Assembly: GCA_905147135.1 (NCBI GenBank)
Contig: LR990065.1
Coordinates: forward strand, 1,488,001 to 1,552,000
Length of the DNA: 64,000 nucleotides
Direction: 5' to 3'
DNA from: Blastobasis lacticolella
Lineage: Eukaryota; Arthropoda; Insecta; Lepidoptera; Blastobasidae
Under the pieces are notes generated by a model. That model was given only the letters and a program-made list of their open reading frames with translations, had not been told where the DNA came from and searched no databases. This document shows positions 13,101 through 25,100 of this stretch, piece by piece. The position numbers and the translations under genes are program-made. The first letter of the stretch is position 1, and each line of letters opens with the position of its first letter.

Positions 13101-16100
13101 GACCTAACGGCGAAAACTAAGCATTATCTAAATAAAAAACTGATTATTTTTATAATGACATTTGTCATGAACTATGTGACCAAAGATATTGGACATAGAG
13201 CATAGGTAGAGCCTCGACCTGTAGAGAATGTACACTATCAATCTGTCACAACTCTAAACAGATAACTCAATGTCATACAAAAACCTAGTACATTAAGATG
13301 ACCAAGGCCACCAAATTTGACAATAGCAGTTGCTATGGAGGGGTATTTGACAACTTATAGCCGTCCCTTTTGACATAGACATAGACGTATTTTTATTTGG
13401 TCCAATAACACATACAAAAACTTAAAACTAACAGAGTAAGTACATATCAAGAAAGCAGGGCGATGCGTCCTCGGACCAAATTGGACCAGCCTCAGCTTGA
13501 TGCTATGAATTGCAGCAGCCAAACCCAGCGCTGGTTTTCAGACTGACCCATAAACGACACGACGTTTCGAACACGTTATATGCATCATTAAAAGAGAAAC
13601 AAACGTAGTAGGCTCCTTCTACGCCACTATACAATATCATTGGTTCATAACGAAAGTACAAGTCAAGGTGCATTTTACGTCGTGGTAATAAGGTTTTTTT
13701 TAATACCACTAATGTGTCAAACAAGCTTACGCCCCTGGCAATACCAGGGGCATCACCCACACGTTGCCGACCCCGCGAAAACCTTTTCACCCCTTTCGTG
13801 AAGAACTCAGGACTGAGTCACTGTTCCCCGATAAGTATAACCTTGGGGTTTTTAAATCAAGAGTGAATAGGTATCGTCTAGGCACGCATGCTACATCATC
13901 GTCATCGTCGCTTTCCATCAGGTGTGTTGAGGTCAAATGCAAGCCTATAGACAATAAAAAATTCGCTATCGCAGGAACGCTCATGTCCTTTCTATGCTCT
14001 ACAATGTCCTCCACAATCCCTCTGCTCCCTCATATCTCCGCACCAACTTCAATTTCTCCCGGGCCCAAGATAAACCTGTCGCTCAAATGTAAGATCGTCT
14101 TTAGCCATCCCCATCCATCATTCCGATTTCTATTCCTACTCCTTCACTGTTCATGCTGCGAGACTGTGGAACTCTCTCCCGCATGTGGTGCGGGACAGTC
14201 CGTCACTGCCTATATTTAAAAAGCGAGTGAAAGACCACTATCTGTCCCTGTCTGGTCCATAAATTTTATTTATTTGTATTGATATGTAGTAGTATTTAAG
14301 TGTATAAGTATGTATGTATTTATTGATATAGTATATAAAAATTAGTCATATTCATATGTATTTTATAATTATTCATTAATTGTGCGCGTCGTATCTGCAT
14401 TTCTTAACTAAACATTTCCTTTCTGTAGGCCTGCTGGAAGAAATTTCTTTTAGAAATAAGTAGTGCCTGTTGTGTCAGTTATATCTATGTTATATCTCTG
14501 TATTTCTTTATTGTGTGCAATAAATTGTTAAATAAATAAAAAAAACTCCATGTGGTTAAATTATCTTAACCAATTCACCCCCAATAGCTTACCTGGGTAG
14601 TGTGTTGATCTGCAAGCGGGGCTGACGAGCGCACGGAGGGAACCTCAGCGACACGGGTCCTGAGGGACAAACGGAAATACCGTAAACTATGGCCGTCATT
14701 ATCATATACTTTATGGAGGCTCCACACACGGCCGTTTGTATTTGTGAGAGCATGTTTGCCGTCATCATCATCACAGCCCGTAACAGTCCACTGCAGGACT
14801 AAGGGCCTCTCCCACGAAAGGGGGGGTTATTGCCATAATCTCCACGCTCGGCAGGCGGGTTGGAGATCGCAGTGTTTAAATATAACAATGGAAAATGGTG
14901 CTGCCCATCTTCCAAACTACGGAGACTCTTGATCTTTAGCCTCGAACACATTAGTCGCCTTGTACGACACCCAGTGAGTGTAAGGGGTTGGTGCTATTCT
15001 ACTCTGCCGGACACCACACGGCCAAATATTCGTTGTACGGGCAAATAGGCGGTAAAACCGTCCTTACATGGAGGCAAATACCAAGATTTGTTATTAGCTA
15101 CCTAATAGGTAATTATGGCAATAATGCTGACAAATATAGTCTCGGCCGTGTGGTGTCCGGCAGAGTAGAATAGCATCAACCTCTTACACTCGTGGGTGTC
15201 GTACAAGGCGACTAATGTTTTCGAGGCAAAAGATCTAAGCGCCTCCGTAGACTGGAAAATGGGCAGCAGCATTTTCCATTGTTATATTATAACACTGCGA
15301 TCTCCAACCCGCCTGCCAAGCGTGGAGATTATGGCAATAACCTCCCTTTTTGTGGGAGAGGCCCTAAGTCCTGCAGTGGACTGTTATGGGCTGTGATGAT
15401 AGTCTCCACACATGGAAGTTAATTGTCAAATACAGCAAAAACACAAATACAAAAGCCATGTGCGAAGCACCATTAAAAGTATGATCCAGCCTCCCTTTTT
15501 TGATAAACGTCAAACAAGAATCCCCGAATACGAAATTTCAAACACCATGGCCTTGCAATTTCGCGAGTTCGTCCGTGGTATTGTCGATGGTTCTCACACG
15601 CAAGAGAGAGAAAGAGCTATGAAACAGCTGAGAGGCACCTATACGAAGCCACGGACTAACTCGCGACATTGCTGTTTGACATTTCATCGATCAATTCGGG
15701 AATACGGCTTGTTTACCAAAATCACCCTGCTGAGGGCTTACCATGAGCCCTTATATAGCAGAACCTAAACAGAACTGCCCTGCTTAGAACGAGACTAGCT
15801 TATGTGACACGCTGTCTTGCTATAAGAGCTCATGGTAAGCCCCCTGGTTTCGTACCCCGTACCTTTAGTTTACGAGTAGTCCGACAAAACAATTGCAAAT
15901 GCGTCGAAATATCGGGTTACATTCGTATGTTTTAAACATTATTATTATTATTAGTATTCACAAGAAAACAATTTGACGCAAAACATTTTAAATGTATGTT
16001 CTGGGTTTCCTACCTATTTCTTATCTTTAAAAATCGAGGTATTGAAGGAATAAAATGTATACTCACTATTCGATCGCCTACTATTGGAAAGTCGGTCCCA

Positions 16101-19100
16101 ATTCATCCACCTGTCTTCATCATCGTATCTCAGAGGCTCGATCACCACCAATCTCTCCCCATCGACCATATGCACCGTCGCGGGTTCTCCAATCCGCTGA
16201 CACACTGCAGCTGATGTTTTCATTCGATTCAATCGGACGAACGAGTGCGTAACAATACGGCCATGTATACTGCTGGGCATAGGCATCCCCCAGAGATCTC
16301 CACAAAGTCTCTAATGTGTCTTGGTTATGTACATCGGTTGAATGCTAACCGAACATCGAAAACATCGTGATGAAACCTGCACATTCAGGCGACTGAATGT
16401 GTAACCATGATCCGATCTAGTCAGGTTCTCCTGGTAGCAGGGTCGCGAAGGTCAGATGGCAGTCGCTCTGCTATAATTACCTGATTGGGACCCGTAACAG
16501 GAATTAATATTCATCATTTTAATTTCTGCTAGGCCGAGAATCGAACCCGGGACCTCTGCGTGGCGACCGGCTTACCAACTGAACCACTCAGGTCGTGAAT
16601 CATGGTTCGCACAACCGGATATTGACGCCAAGATTACAGAAGCTGACGTTTAGAAAGCAGAGGCGCCGTGGGCGACCCAAGGAGCGATGGATTGACATCG
16701 CTGAGTCGAATGCGAGAGCCAACGGCTTACGACGAGAGGATGCCGAAGACCGGGCGAAGTGGAGGAGAATGGGTAGGAAAGCGGACCCTGGCAGAGGCCG
16801 GGATAAGCGCTAGGACGATGATGATGATGATGATTACAGAAGCTGAAGTTTCTCTAGGCATAAGCTCCTGGGACTGTCCAACCAGTCTCAGAGTCCACAG
16901 CGAAAAAACCTTGGTCAAACTCAATAGATTTCTGGCGGTGAAGGGATAAGGTAGCCGCCAATGTTGGCAAGCGAAGATGGAGAACTTGGAAAAGGGTATT
17001 TACCCACTTGGCCGGGTGTTATAACCATGGGACTAAGGGTGAGAAAACGTATATATGCCACGGAAGTTGACACACTTCTCTAGCGCGATGTAGGACCGTC
17101 AGCGCCATCTATGTGTGGATGCTTGCCAACCTTGTGTTCGTGTACTCGTAATGTGAGTATCGTTGAGTTTCCCTATTGGAGCGATAGATGTCGCTACAAT
17201 TTGGGACTAACATCCTTTCGCTGGACCTTCACAACTTCATACACAGTACTTACGACCTTCTGTGACGGCTATCGAAAGCCTCTTTTATATGCTTATTTTA
17301 AATAGTACTTACCATGTGTAATGGCTGTGATACGCTTTACTCTTTCTATACTACTAAAGTGAGGCAAGCGGACAACACTCGGGGAGTCGCATAGCCGTTT
17401 AGATAGGAGTAAGCGCGTTCTCGCTTCTTGAAGGTTTTAGCGACGTAAAAGGTTTTAATGTCAAGACTGTAGCTCGTGCCAAACGGATTGAGATTAACGT
17501 GCCTTGTACCTCTTTAATGTAAAATGTATTGTATTTCTTAGTAATCTTACATGATTTTATTGTTGTGTCACTTTCACACCTATCAGGTTGGCTGGAAGAG
17601 ATCTCTCTACGAGAAAAGCTCGCCTGTGTGAACTACCATAAGGTTACATCTTTGTAAAATTTTTATACGTACAATAAAGAATACTCATATGAAAACCGAT
17701 ACAAACTCTTTCATTTCATCAGTAATGAATGCATCTCTAATGCTTAAATAGCCATCGCGACGACCAATCCGAGCCGAGAGATCACTGTCCGCCATTCCCA
17801 ACCCATTTCGCACGGACTACAGCAAAAAAAAAAGAAGGAAAGCACACACTTACCATACCGTCGCTCCTCCCTGCTGGTCGACGGTCGGTCACCATCCCCC
17901 GCTCCCCTGGCCCCCCTTTCCTCCTCATTATCCATTGGGGCCTCATTCACCACGACTCTGCGACCAGCCATGTGGACCCTGGGCGGTAGACGGTTGACCC
18001 TAGCCCCCATTATTGGGCCGTAGGGGGGCTCGGGGGGGCCCCTGATCACTACCCTTTCCGGAACGGGGGGAGCTTGCACTAGCTGACCACCGAGGATCTG
18101 AGGAGAGAGACGAGTGTCAGCGTAGGAGCCCGCGATCTGTTTAAACTGACTTCGTCTCATTTGGTGAACAAACAATGCCAGAAATCACGACTTGCCGTAT
18201 CAATCACGCTACGTTTGTTGTGTGTAGATGTCGAGAGTTATATAAGAAACGCGTAGAATGTGAATTTCAACGAATACTGCTGCACATTATCCATTTAAAT
18301 ACATAATTTCCTTAACCAAATAAGACAAGTCAGTTTGGACAGATTATACATCTTCTTACATCGCCCTCGGAAAAAATTGCAATCGCAAATTTATTGCAAT
18401 GGATCTTTGTTAGCAACTGAACCCATCAAATCGATGATACGGAATTGCAAAAGTAACTTTAGTAATTGAAATCAGAAAATTGTTGGCCTTGTGGCCTATA
18501 TAGAAGAGGCTTGGTCAGCGCCATCTCTGTGCGACGTTTGCCAACTTGCTTTCGTGGTCTCGTAGTAATGAGTAGATAGATGTCGTTGCAAACTATAAAA
18601 TTGCAATAAGGGCTACCATACATATTTTTTTTTTCATGGACAAATTCACACAGCGCCATCTAGCCCCAAACTAAGCAAATCTTGTGCTATGGGTGCTAAA
18701 TAACTGATAACTACCTAAATTTTTTTTAAATACATACTTATTATACATAGAACACCCAGACCGTAACAGAAATCAAAATTCATCATTTCAATTTCTGCCC
18801 GGCCGGGAATCGAACCCGGGACCTCTTGCGTGGCAGAGGCAGATGTTGACCACTGATCCACTCAGGTCGTCATGATAGATGTTCTGCCATTAGCGACCAA
18901 CGTGGTCAACTTATTCTTTTCGTTATCGATACGCGGTGGTAAGTGACCATGCGGAACTATCTAGGAACAGCCTATTCACTCTAGCCTGGAAGGCGTCTAG
19001 ATTATAGTGATCAGGGAACACACTCGCAGGCAACGCGTTCCATTCCTCAGCCGTACGCATCATGAAGGTGGTCGCCAAAGCGGCTCGTGCGGAGCTGGAA

Positions 19101-22100
19101 GATCCACGACATAAGGATTCACGCTCGCCCGGATCGCGTCTCCCGATGGCGGAAAGCATAAGTTATTGCTACATTCTACGATCACACATACCATATCATT
19201 AATTGGCTCATTCTTCGGCAAATCCAGGGGGGGCCAGTGGTCCCCGTCGTCTTCAACGGGCAAGGGGCCCGGGGGCCAGAGCCTCTTCACCGTATGCACA
19301 GTCTGGTCATCCCCCGAGCTGGCCTGGGCCTCGTCCGCTAGAGACTGTCGGCTGGTCTGGGGACGGGCTTCGTCTTCGGGCTGGTCTTCTTCGGGCTTGT
19401 GTTCCACGTGGCCCATGCAGCTGGTGGGGCGATGGAGCAGTCAGTTACTCAATATTCAAATGTTTATTGCTTCATAAACGTAATTTACAACTATGACCCT
19501 GACGGGCACTACAATACTAAAAAATCAAAAATATTAGGGTTATATTATTTTCTTATTTTAATAACAGTGTTGTTATATTATCTGCCTACTATGGCTATTA
19601 ACAAGGCAACCTTTAATAAGCTTAATATTAAACAATATAAGTAAAAGTTGTTTTACTTTAGGTAAAGTTTACATAGGCAGACAAAAACTGTACCTATCTA
19701 TAATAATTATCTATTCATCATCATAATATCAGCCGAAAGACGCCCGCTGCTGGGCACAGGCCTCCCCCAGAGATCTCCACAAAGGCCGGCCCTGTGCTTT
19801 CCGCATTCAGTTAGTACATGCGATCTTCACCAGATCGTCGGACCACCTTGTGGGAGGCCTACGCACGCTGCGTCTTCCGGTCCGTGGTTGCCAATGTATT
19901 ATTACGTGAAGATATTTAAATAGATGCTTCTGAAGATGTAGCATGCTACAGCTACTGAATTTACACGACACAATTTAACTAAATATAATAAGCGAATTTG
20001 GCACCGACGATATAATATTATTATTAACATGAAAATAAGTTCCCAAATGAAAAAATTGTTTTCATCGCAGGCTTTTATCGCGCGGTATAGTACCTACTCA
20101 GCAAGACCATTCCAAAGAGCCCAAACACAATATTGTAATCTTATACGTTTCATTGGTTCCTATGACCACCTTCTGGCTCCATCATCAGACCAGCTCAATG
20201 GTATCATTATATTAATGAATTGTCATCTAAGTAACATAGATATAACAAAATAAAAAAAAAAATTATCGACATTTTTTTTGCAAATTATGACGGACAACAA
20301 GTTAAATAAAAACTTGTAAACAAGGTACATGGCCGTGTGGTGTCCGGCAGAGTAGAATAGCACCAACCCCTTACTCTCGTGGGTGTCGTACAAGGCGACT
20401 AATGTTTTCGAGGCAAAAGATCAAGAGTCTCCGTAGTCTGGAAAATTGGCAGCAGCATTTTCCATTGTTATATTTAAACACTGCGATCTAACCCGCCTGC
20501 CAAGCGTGGAGATTATGGCAGTAACCTCCCCTTTTGTGGGAGAGGCCCGAAGTCCTGCAGTGGACTGTTACGGGCTGTGATGATGATGAAACAAGGTACA
20601 AACAACTCACCCCCTCCCCTCCCTAGCAAATCCGATCAGCTGTAGCTCGGTGGTGGTGTCGTTCAGTCCGTTATCCAGCATCCAGCCAAAGCGCTCGCGG
20701 CCCGCGGGCGCCGCGCGGGCGTCCACTCGCTGCCAAAGCGTTCGGTCGCGGGTGACCGTGGCCAGGCGTGGGTGGGAGCTGCAAAGGACGACGGCTATAT
20801 TAATTGCTGCGGCAACACCGCTACCGCGTTTTAACCGACCGGCAGCGCCATCTTTGGTCTGCGTTACGTATCATTAAGTCGTGTAAGATGGCGGGCGCGC
20901 GCGTCCACTCGCTGCCAGAGCGTACGGTCGCGGGAGACCGAGGCTAGGCGTGGAAGCTGGAAAGGAGAACCATCATCTCATCTTGGCGTTAAAGGGCACG
21001 CGAGGGCCCGGGGTCCGCCTTGACCATCTAGGATTTGGCAAATAAGGTGTCGTTTGAGCTAGGAAACCCTGTTAACAAGGGAACCTGACCAGATTGGATC
21101 GCGGTTACATATTTAGTCACCAAAATGGAAATGGATATATATACTAATTACTCCGGCAACACAGCTACCGCGTTTTAACAGACTGGCAGCGTCATCTATC
21201 GTCTGCGTTATGTATCACTAAGTCATGTAAGATGGCGGGCGCGCACGTCTACTCGTTGCCAGAGAGGACGGTCGCGGGAGACCGAGGTTAAGCGTGGGTA
21301 GAAGCTGGAAAGGACGACGTCTATATTAATTGCTGCGGCAACACCGCTACAGCATTGGAACTATCGTCTGCGTTACGTATCTTTATAAAAAGCAGATCAG
21401 AAGGCGCACGCGTCGACGCGCTGCTAGAACGTGAGGTCTAGGTAAAGTAGAGAAATATAATAGAACAGAATAGAGATAACTTGAGTTACAGCGCACAGGG
21501 AGCGCCAGGTTATGCTGGTTATTCAACAATAAGCCTTCTACAGGTAAGTTGTACGAGGATATGTGTATAAGTCAATATTCAAAGGTCGTTACAAATCGTG
21601 TCAAAATAATCAAGAACAAATCCGAATGGATATTATTGCAGAGCATCACTCTTCTAACAACTTTAATGAGTTTTTGAAGTCTACTGGCAATATGGATAAG
21701 CAGCCTGGCCTTCCTGACTTGGACCGTTTCGGAGTTTGAGGCTAGTCGAACTTTAGCACCGCAACGACGCCACACGTTTAGGTGTAGGTGTACCTTAAAT
21801 TACTAGAGACCCTGAGACAGGTTGAGCGTCCCACATGATTTAAATGCTTTAATAGAATTACAATTACAAGTAGGTAAGTTACTCTTATTGCCTCTACCGC
21901 TCGCTAAAGCTCCTTTCGGCTTGTCTAAGGTTAGCTGGAAGAGATCCCGTTGTGGGATAAGTTCGCCTTTGCTTTGTAAGTGTTTCCTTTTGAAATGTAC
22001 TATGTTGTTGCAATAAAGAGTTTACATACATACATACAATTTATTGTTATGGTCTATTGATATTGAACAAATACTCACAAAGCCAAAGCCTTCAAGTCAC

Positions 22101-25100
22101 GCGGTTTGAGATACTGGAACACCGATAGCAGCATATCATCACACAGATCCATGAGGGACGCTCGCTCGGGCCCTGCCTCTGTAGCTGCCGCATCCGCTGG
22201 CCCTGTCGCTCCAGCATTTTCTATGGCCGCAGCTCCTGTAGGCTCAGCAGTCGCTGTAGTCCCATTTTCTGCGGGCCCAGGAGCAACTGTCACAGCAGCG
22301 TTTTCTGTCGGCTCTACAGATGCCGTAGGCCCACCATTTTCTGTGGGCGCTGTAGCTGTGGACTCAGCGCCTTCAGCATCTGTTGCGGCGCGAGCAAGCT
22401 CCGTATCGCCCATCTCCATGTCTCCTGGAGGCCCAGCAGCCCCCACCCCTATAGTTGACTCAACGGTAGCAGATCTTTCCCCCGCGCCCTCCACTTCGGG
22501 ATTACGCCGAGCTCTCTTAATGGGGGGTGGCTCTGTAATTAGAGAGAAATTATATGAGTCTCCGTAGTCTGGAAAATAGGCAGCAGCATTTTCCATTGTT
22601 ATATTTAAACACTGCGATCTCCAACCCGCCTGCCATGCGTAGGTATTATGGTAATAACCTTCCCTTTCGTGGGAGAGGCCCTAAATCCTGCAGTGGACTG
22701 TTACGGGCTGTGATGATGATATATTTAATGTTTATATTTGGCTATACAGAGACAGTGCTTCCAGTGAGGGTTTTCACGATTTCAGATGGCGTTAATGAGA
22801 CAGAACCAACTGCTGTCAAATGTTGAATCTATTCCAGCCAATGACAGGGTTTTATATTAACAGTAGACCTTACGTTGCAGCAACGCCATCTCGTGGATTT
22901 TGGAATCGCGAAAATCCTCATTATGGAATGAACATTTCGATAAGAGATCGAAATATTGATATTTGTTACAAAACTATACAACCCGAACCGTAGCATAATT
23001 AGGGCTTGCAAATATTCGAAAATTTAGGTATTCCAAAATGTTTGCTGGTGATTTTCGAATATTATTCGAAATATTGTAAAATCTGGAATCATGGTTTTTA
23101 CTACGTCTTTAATGTAAGTTTGTGCAATAGGTCGTTTGTAAATATATCCAAATGAGCGTGAAATGGATTTCTACATGTTAATAACAAAGCAATGTAAAAG
23201 AAAAATCACAATATCACAAAACAACGCCATCTAGCGGGAAATGTTCTTTTCATCGATTTAATTGCCTTATCTTATATCATTAAGCCATAGAAAGCCATTC
23301 GGAGCACCTTTGAATACCTTTACAAGTACCAATTCAATTACTAAACACTCAAGCAACTGAAAGAACGTAAAAATAAATGTTGTATGGAAATCGAATCCAC
23401 TTAACTCTTGCGAATCGATCACCTTGCCTCGCGATTCCCTCGCGAGTAGTCCCGAACACATCACAATACAAAGTAGAGCTCGTCTAGTCTAAGATGACGC
23501 GCCCCACTATCGCATTAACGCACACAAGCAAGTTTAAAATATTGACGCAATACATATACAAATGCCGTTGTAATCGGTCATTCAGTTGGCGGTGAAATTC
23601 AAACGTAGGAGCACGCGTCGTTCATTGGCTCCCACACAGATGAAGTGTCGTTATCAATATTTGCACTCACACATCGAAATCAACTAACTAAGTAGTGGGG
23701 CGCGTCATCTTAGACTAGACGAGCTCTACCTGCCTCGCGAGAATCAAGAGGATGCCTCGCCTCGTGTTACTTCATGTGATGTCGCCTCGCGAGGCCCTCG
23801 TGAGAGTGAGGAGGTAGCATTAGGTCAGTCAGACCCTAAGATTAGGTATTTTACGAAATTAGGACGCTATACGATATTTTTACTTACCAAGAAACAAATT
23901 TATATCATGAGATAAGTTATACTAATTAAAATCAAATTATATGTAAACTAAAACATAATATCAGACAGAATGCGTCTCGCAAAGCAGAATACTGGGCTAC
24001 CAAGTGTAAGGGGGAGTTCAGTCCATCGACTCGATAAGAAGCAGAATACTCAGGCACGAGTCACCGACTTTTCTGTGAGTGCGTTCTTATGATCCATTTG
24101 ATTAAATACCAAAAAAATAAGACACGAGAACGTAAATTCGGATGTTTTAAAAATATTCTAATATTAGAATTTTACCTAAATTACTATTCGAATATTGAAA
24201 TGAGGCGAATATTCGAATATTCGACTTGCAAGCCCTAAGAATAATCCTTGGATCGACGATTAGTTAAGTAGAGACGAGTTACTGTTAGCCAAAGAGATTG
24301 GAATGCTAGCGACCTACTTGCCAGTCTATAGAGGGGGCTGTGACAGCTTTTTCATACAAAAAATGCGTGCAAGGTCAGAGACAAAAAATAATTAAATCTC
24401 CTCAAGTTTTTGTCAGCATCAAATAAAAAGGGATGTTCAATCTGTCGATATATTCTTTCGATATGTTATATTAATCAATATTATCGATATCGATATACTT
24501 AACAAAAATATTCCTAAGACATCATCAGCTTATGTAGCCATTATAGCACCACTTTTTTACATTACATTATGTTGTAATGTTTTAACATTAGGTAGGAATG
24601 TATGTCATTTCGCAACGAAAACCAGCGTCACGGCATTAGCCATGGCATTATGCCGAGTGCGACCACGACGACATTACTCGTATACAATAAATGGACATAC
24701 ACGTTTTACTTTACTCATTTTACGACTAGATACCTATTTGTCTTATCAAGTATGGATGGATAATATGGATTGGGCTACCTTAACATTTAAGTACACCCTT
24801 ATTACTAAAAAATGAAGACAGAAAAAGTATAGGATCCATCACTTGAAGTATTACGAATTCATCAACATCATTATATCAAACCTACTGCTGGACTAAGCCC
24901 CTGATCTCTTCATAGAGGCCGATCCTGTGTCCTCATTTTGCTGGCGTTTGGTCCTCGAACGTTGGCAAAGACAGAATCCTATGTCAAAAATACCAATAGC
25001 GATGACCGGCTGCATACAACTTTGAATTGCTTACAATTTTGTATTATACACTCGCTGGACCCGCTGGACTATTATTAAACACTGTGAATACTATAGTTCT

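Larger units (their letters stand above)
23001..24236. mobile_element. hAT-like element with AGGGCTTGCAA ends, nested insertions
   Basis: Ends AGGGCTTGCAAATATTCGAA and, reverse-complemented, AGGGCTTGCAAGTCGAATAT. No transposase frame. Two other elements sit inside: family 4 at 23095-23320 and the MITE at 23473-23729. Target duplication not clear. Lies in intron 1 of the F-box gene. Confidence 0.6.

Noticed and set aside
15412..15768. 118-codon plus-strand frame
   Set aside because: Runs into a foldback MITE, has no domain or splice context, and lies inside F-box intron 6.
22106..22567. Plus-strand 153-codon frame
   Set aside because: Shadow of F-box exon 2; composition follows the minus-strand codons.
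22533..22596. ATG upstream in the exon 2 frame as the F-box start
   Set aside because: It lies in a SINE-3 copy; a real acceptor at 22533 and exon 1 at 30005-30062 join in phase.
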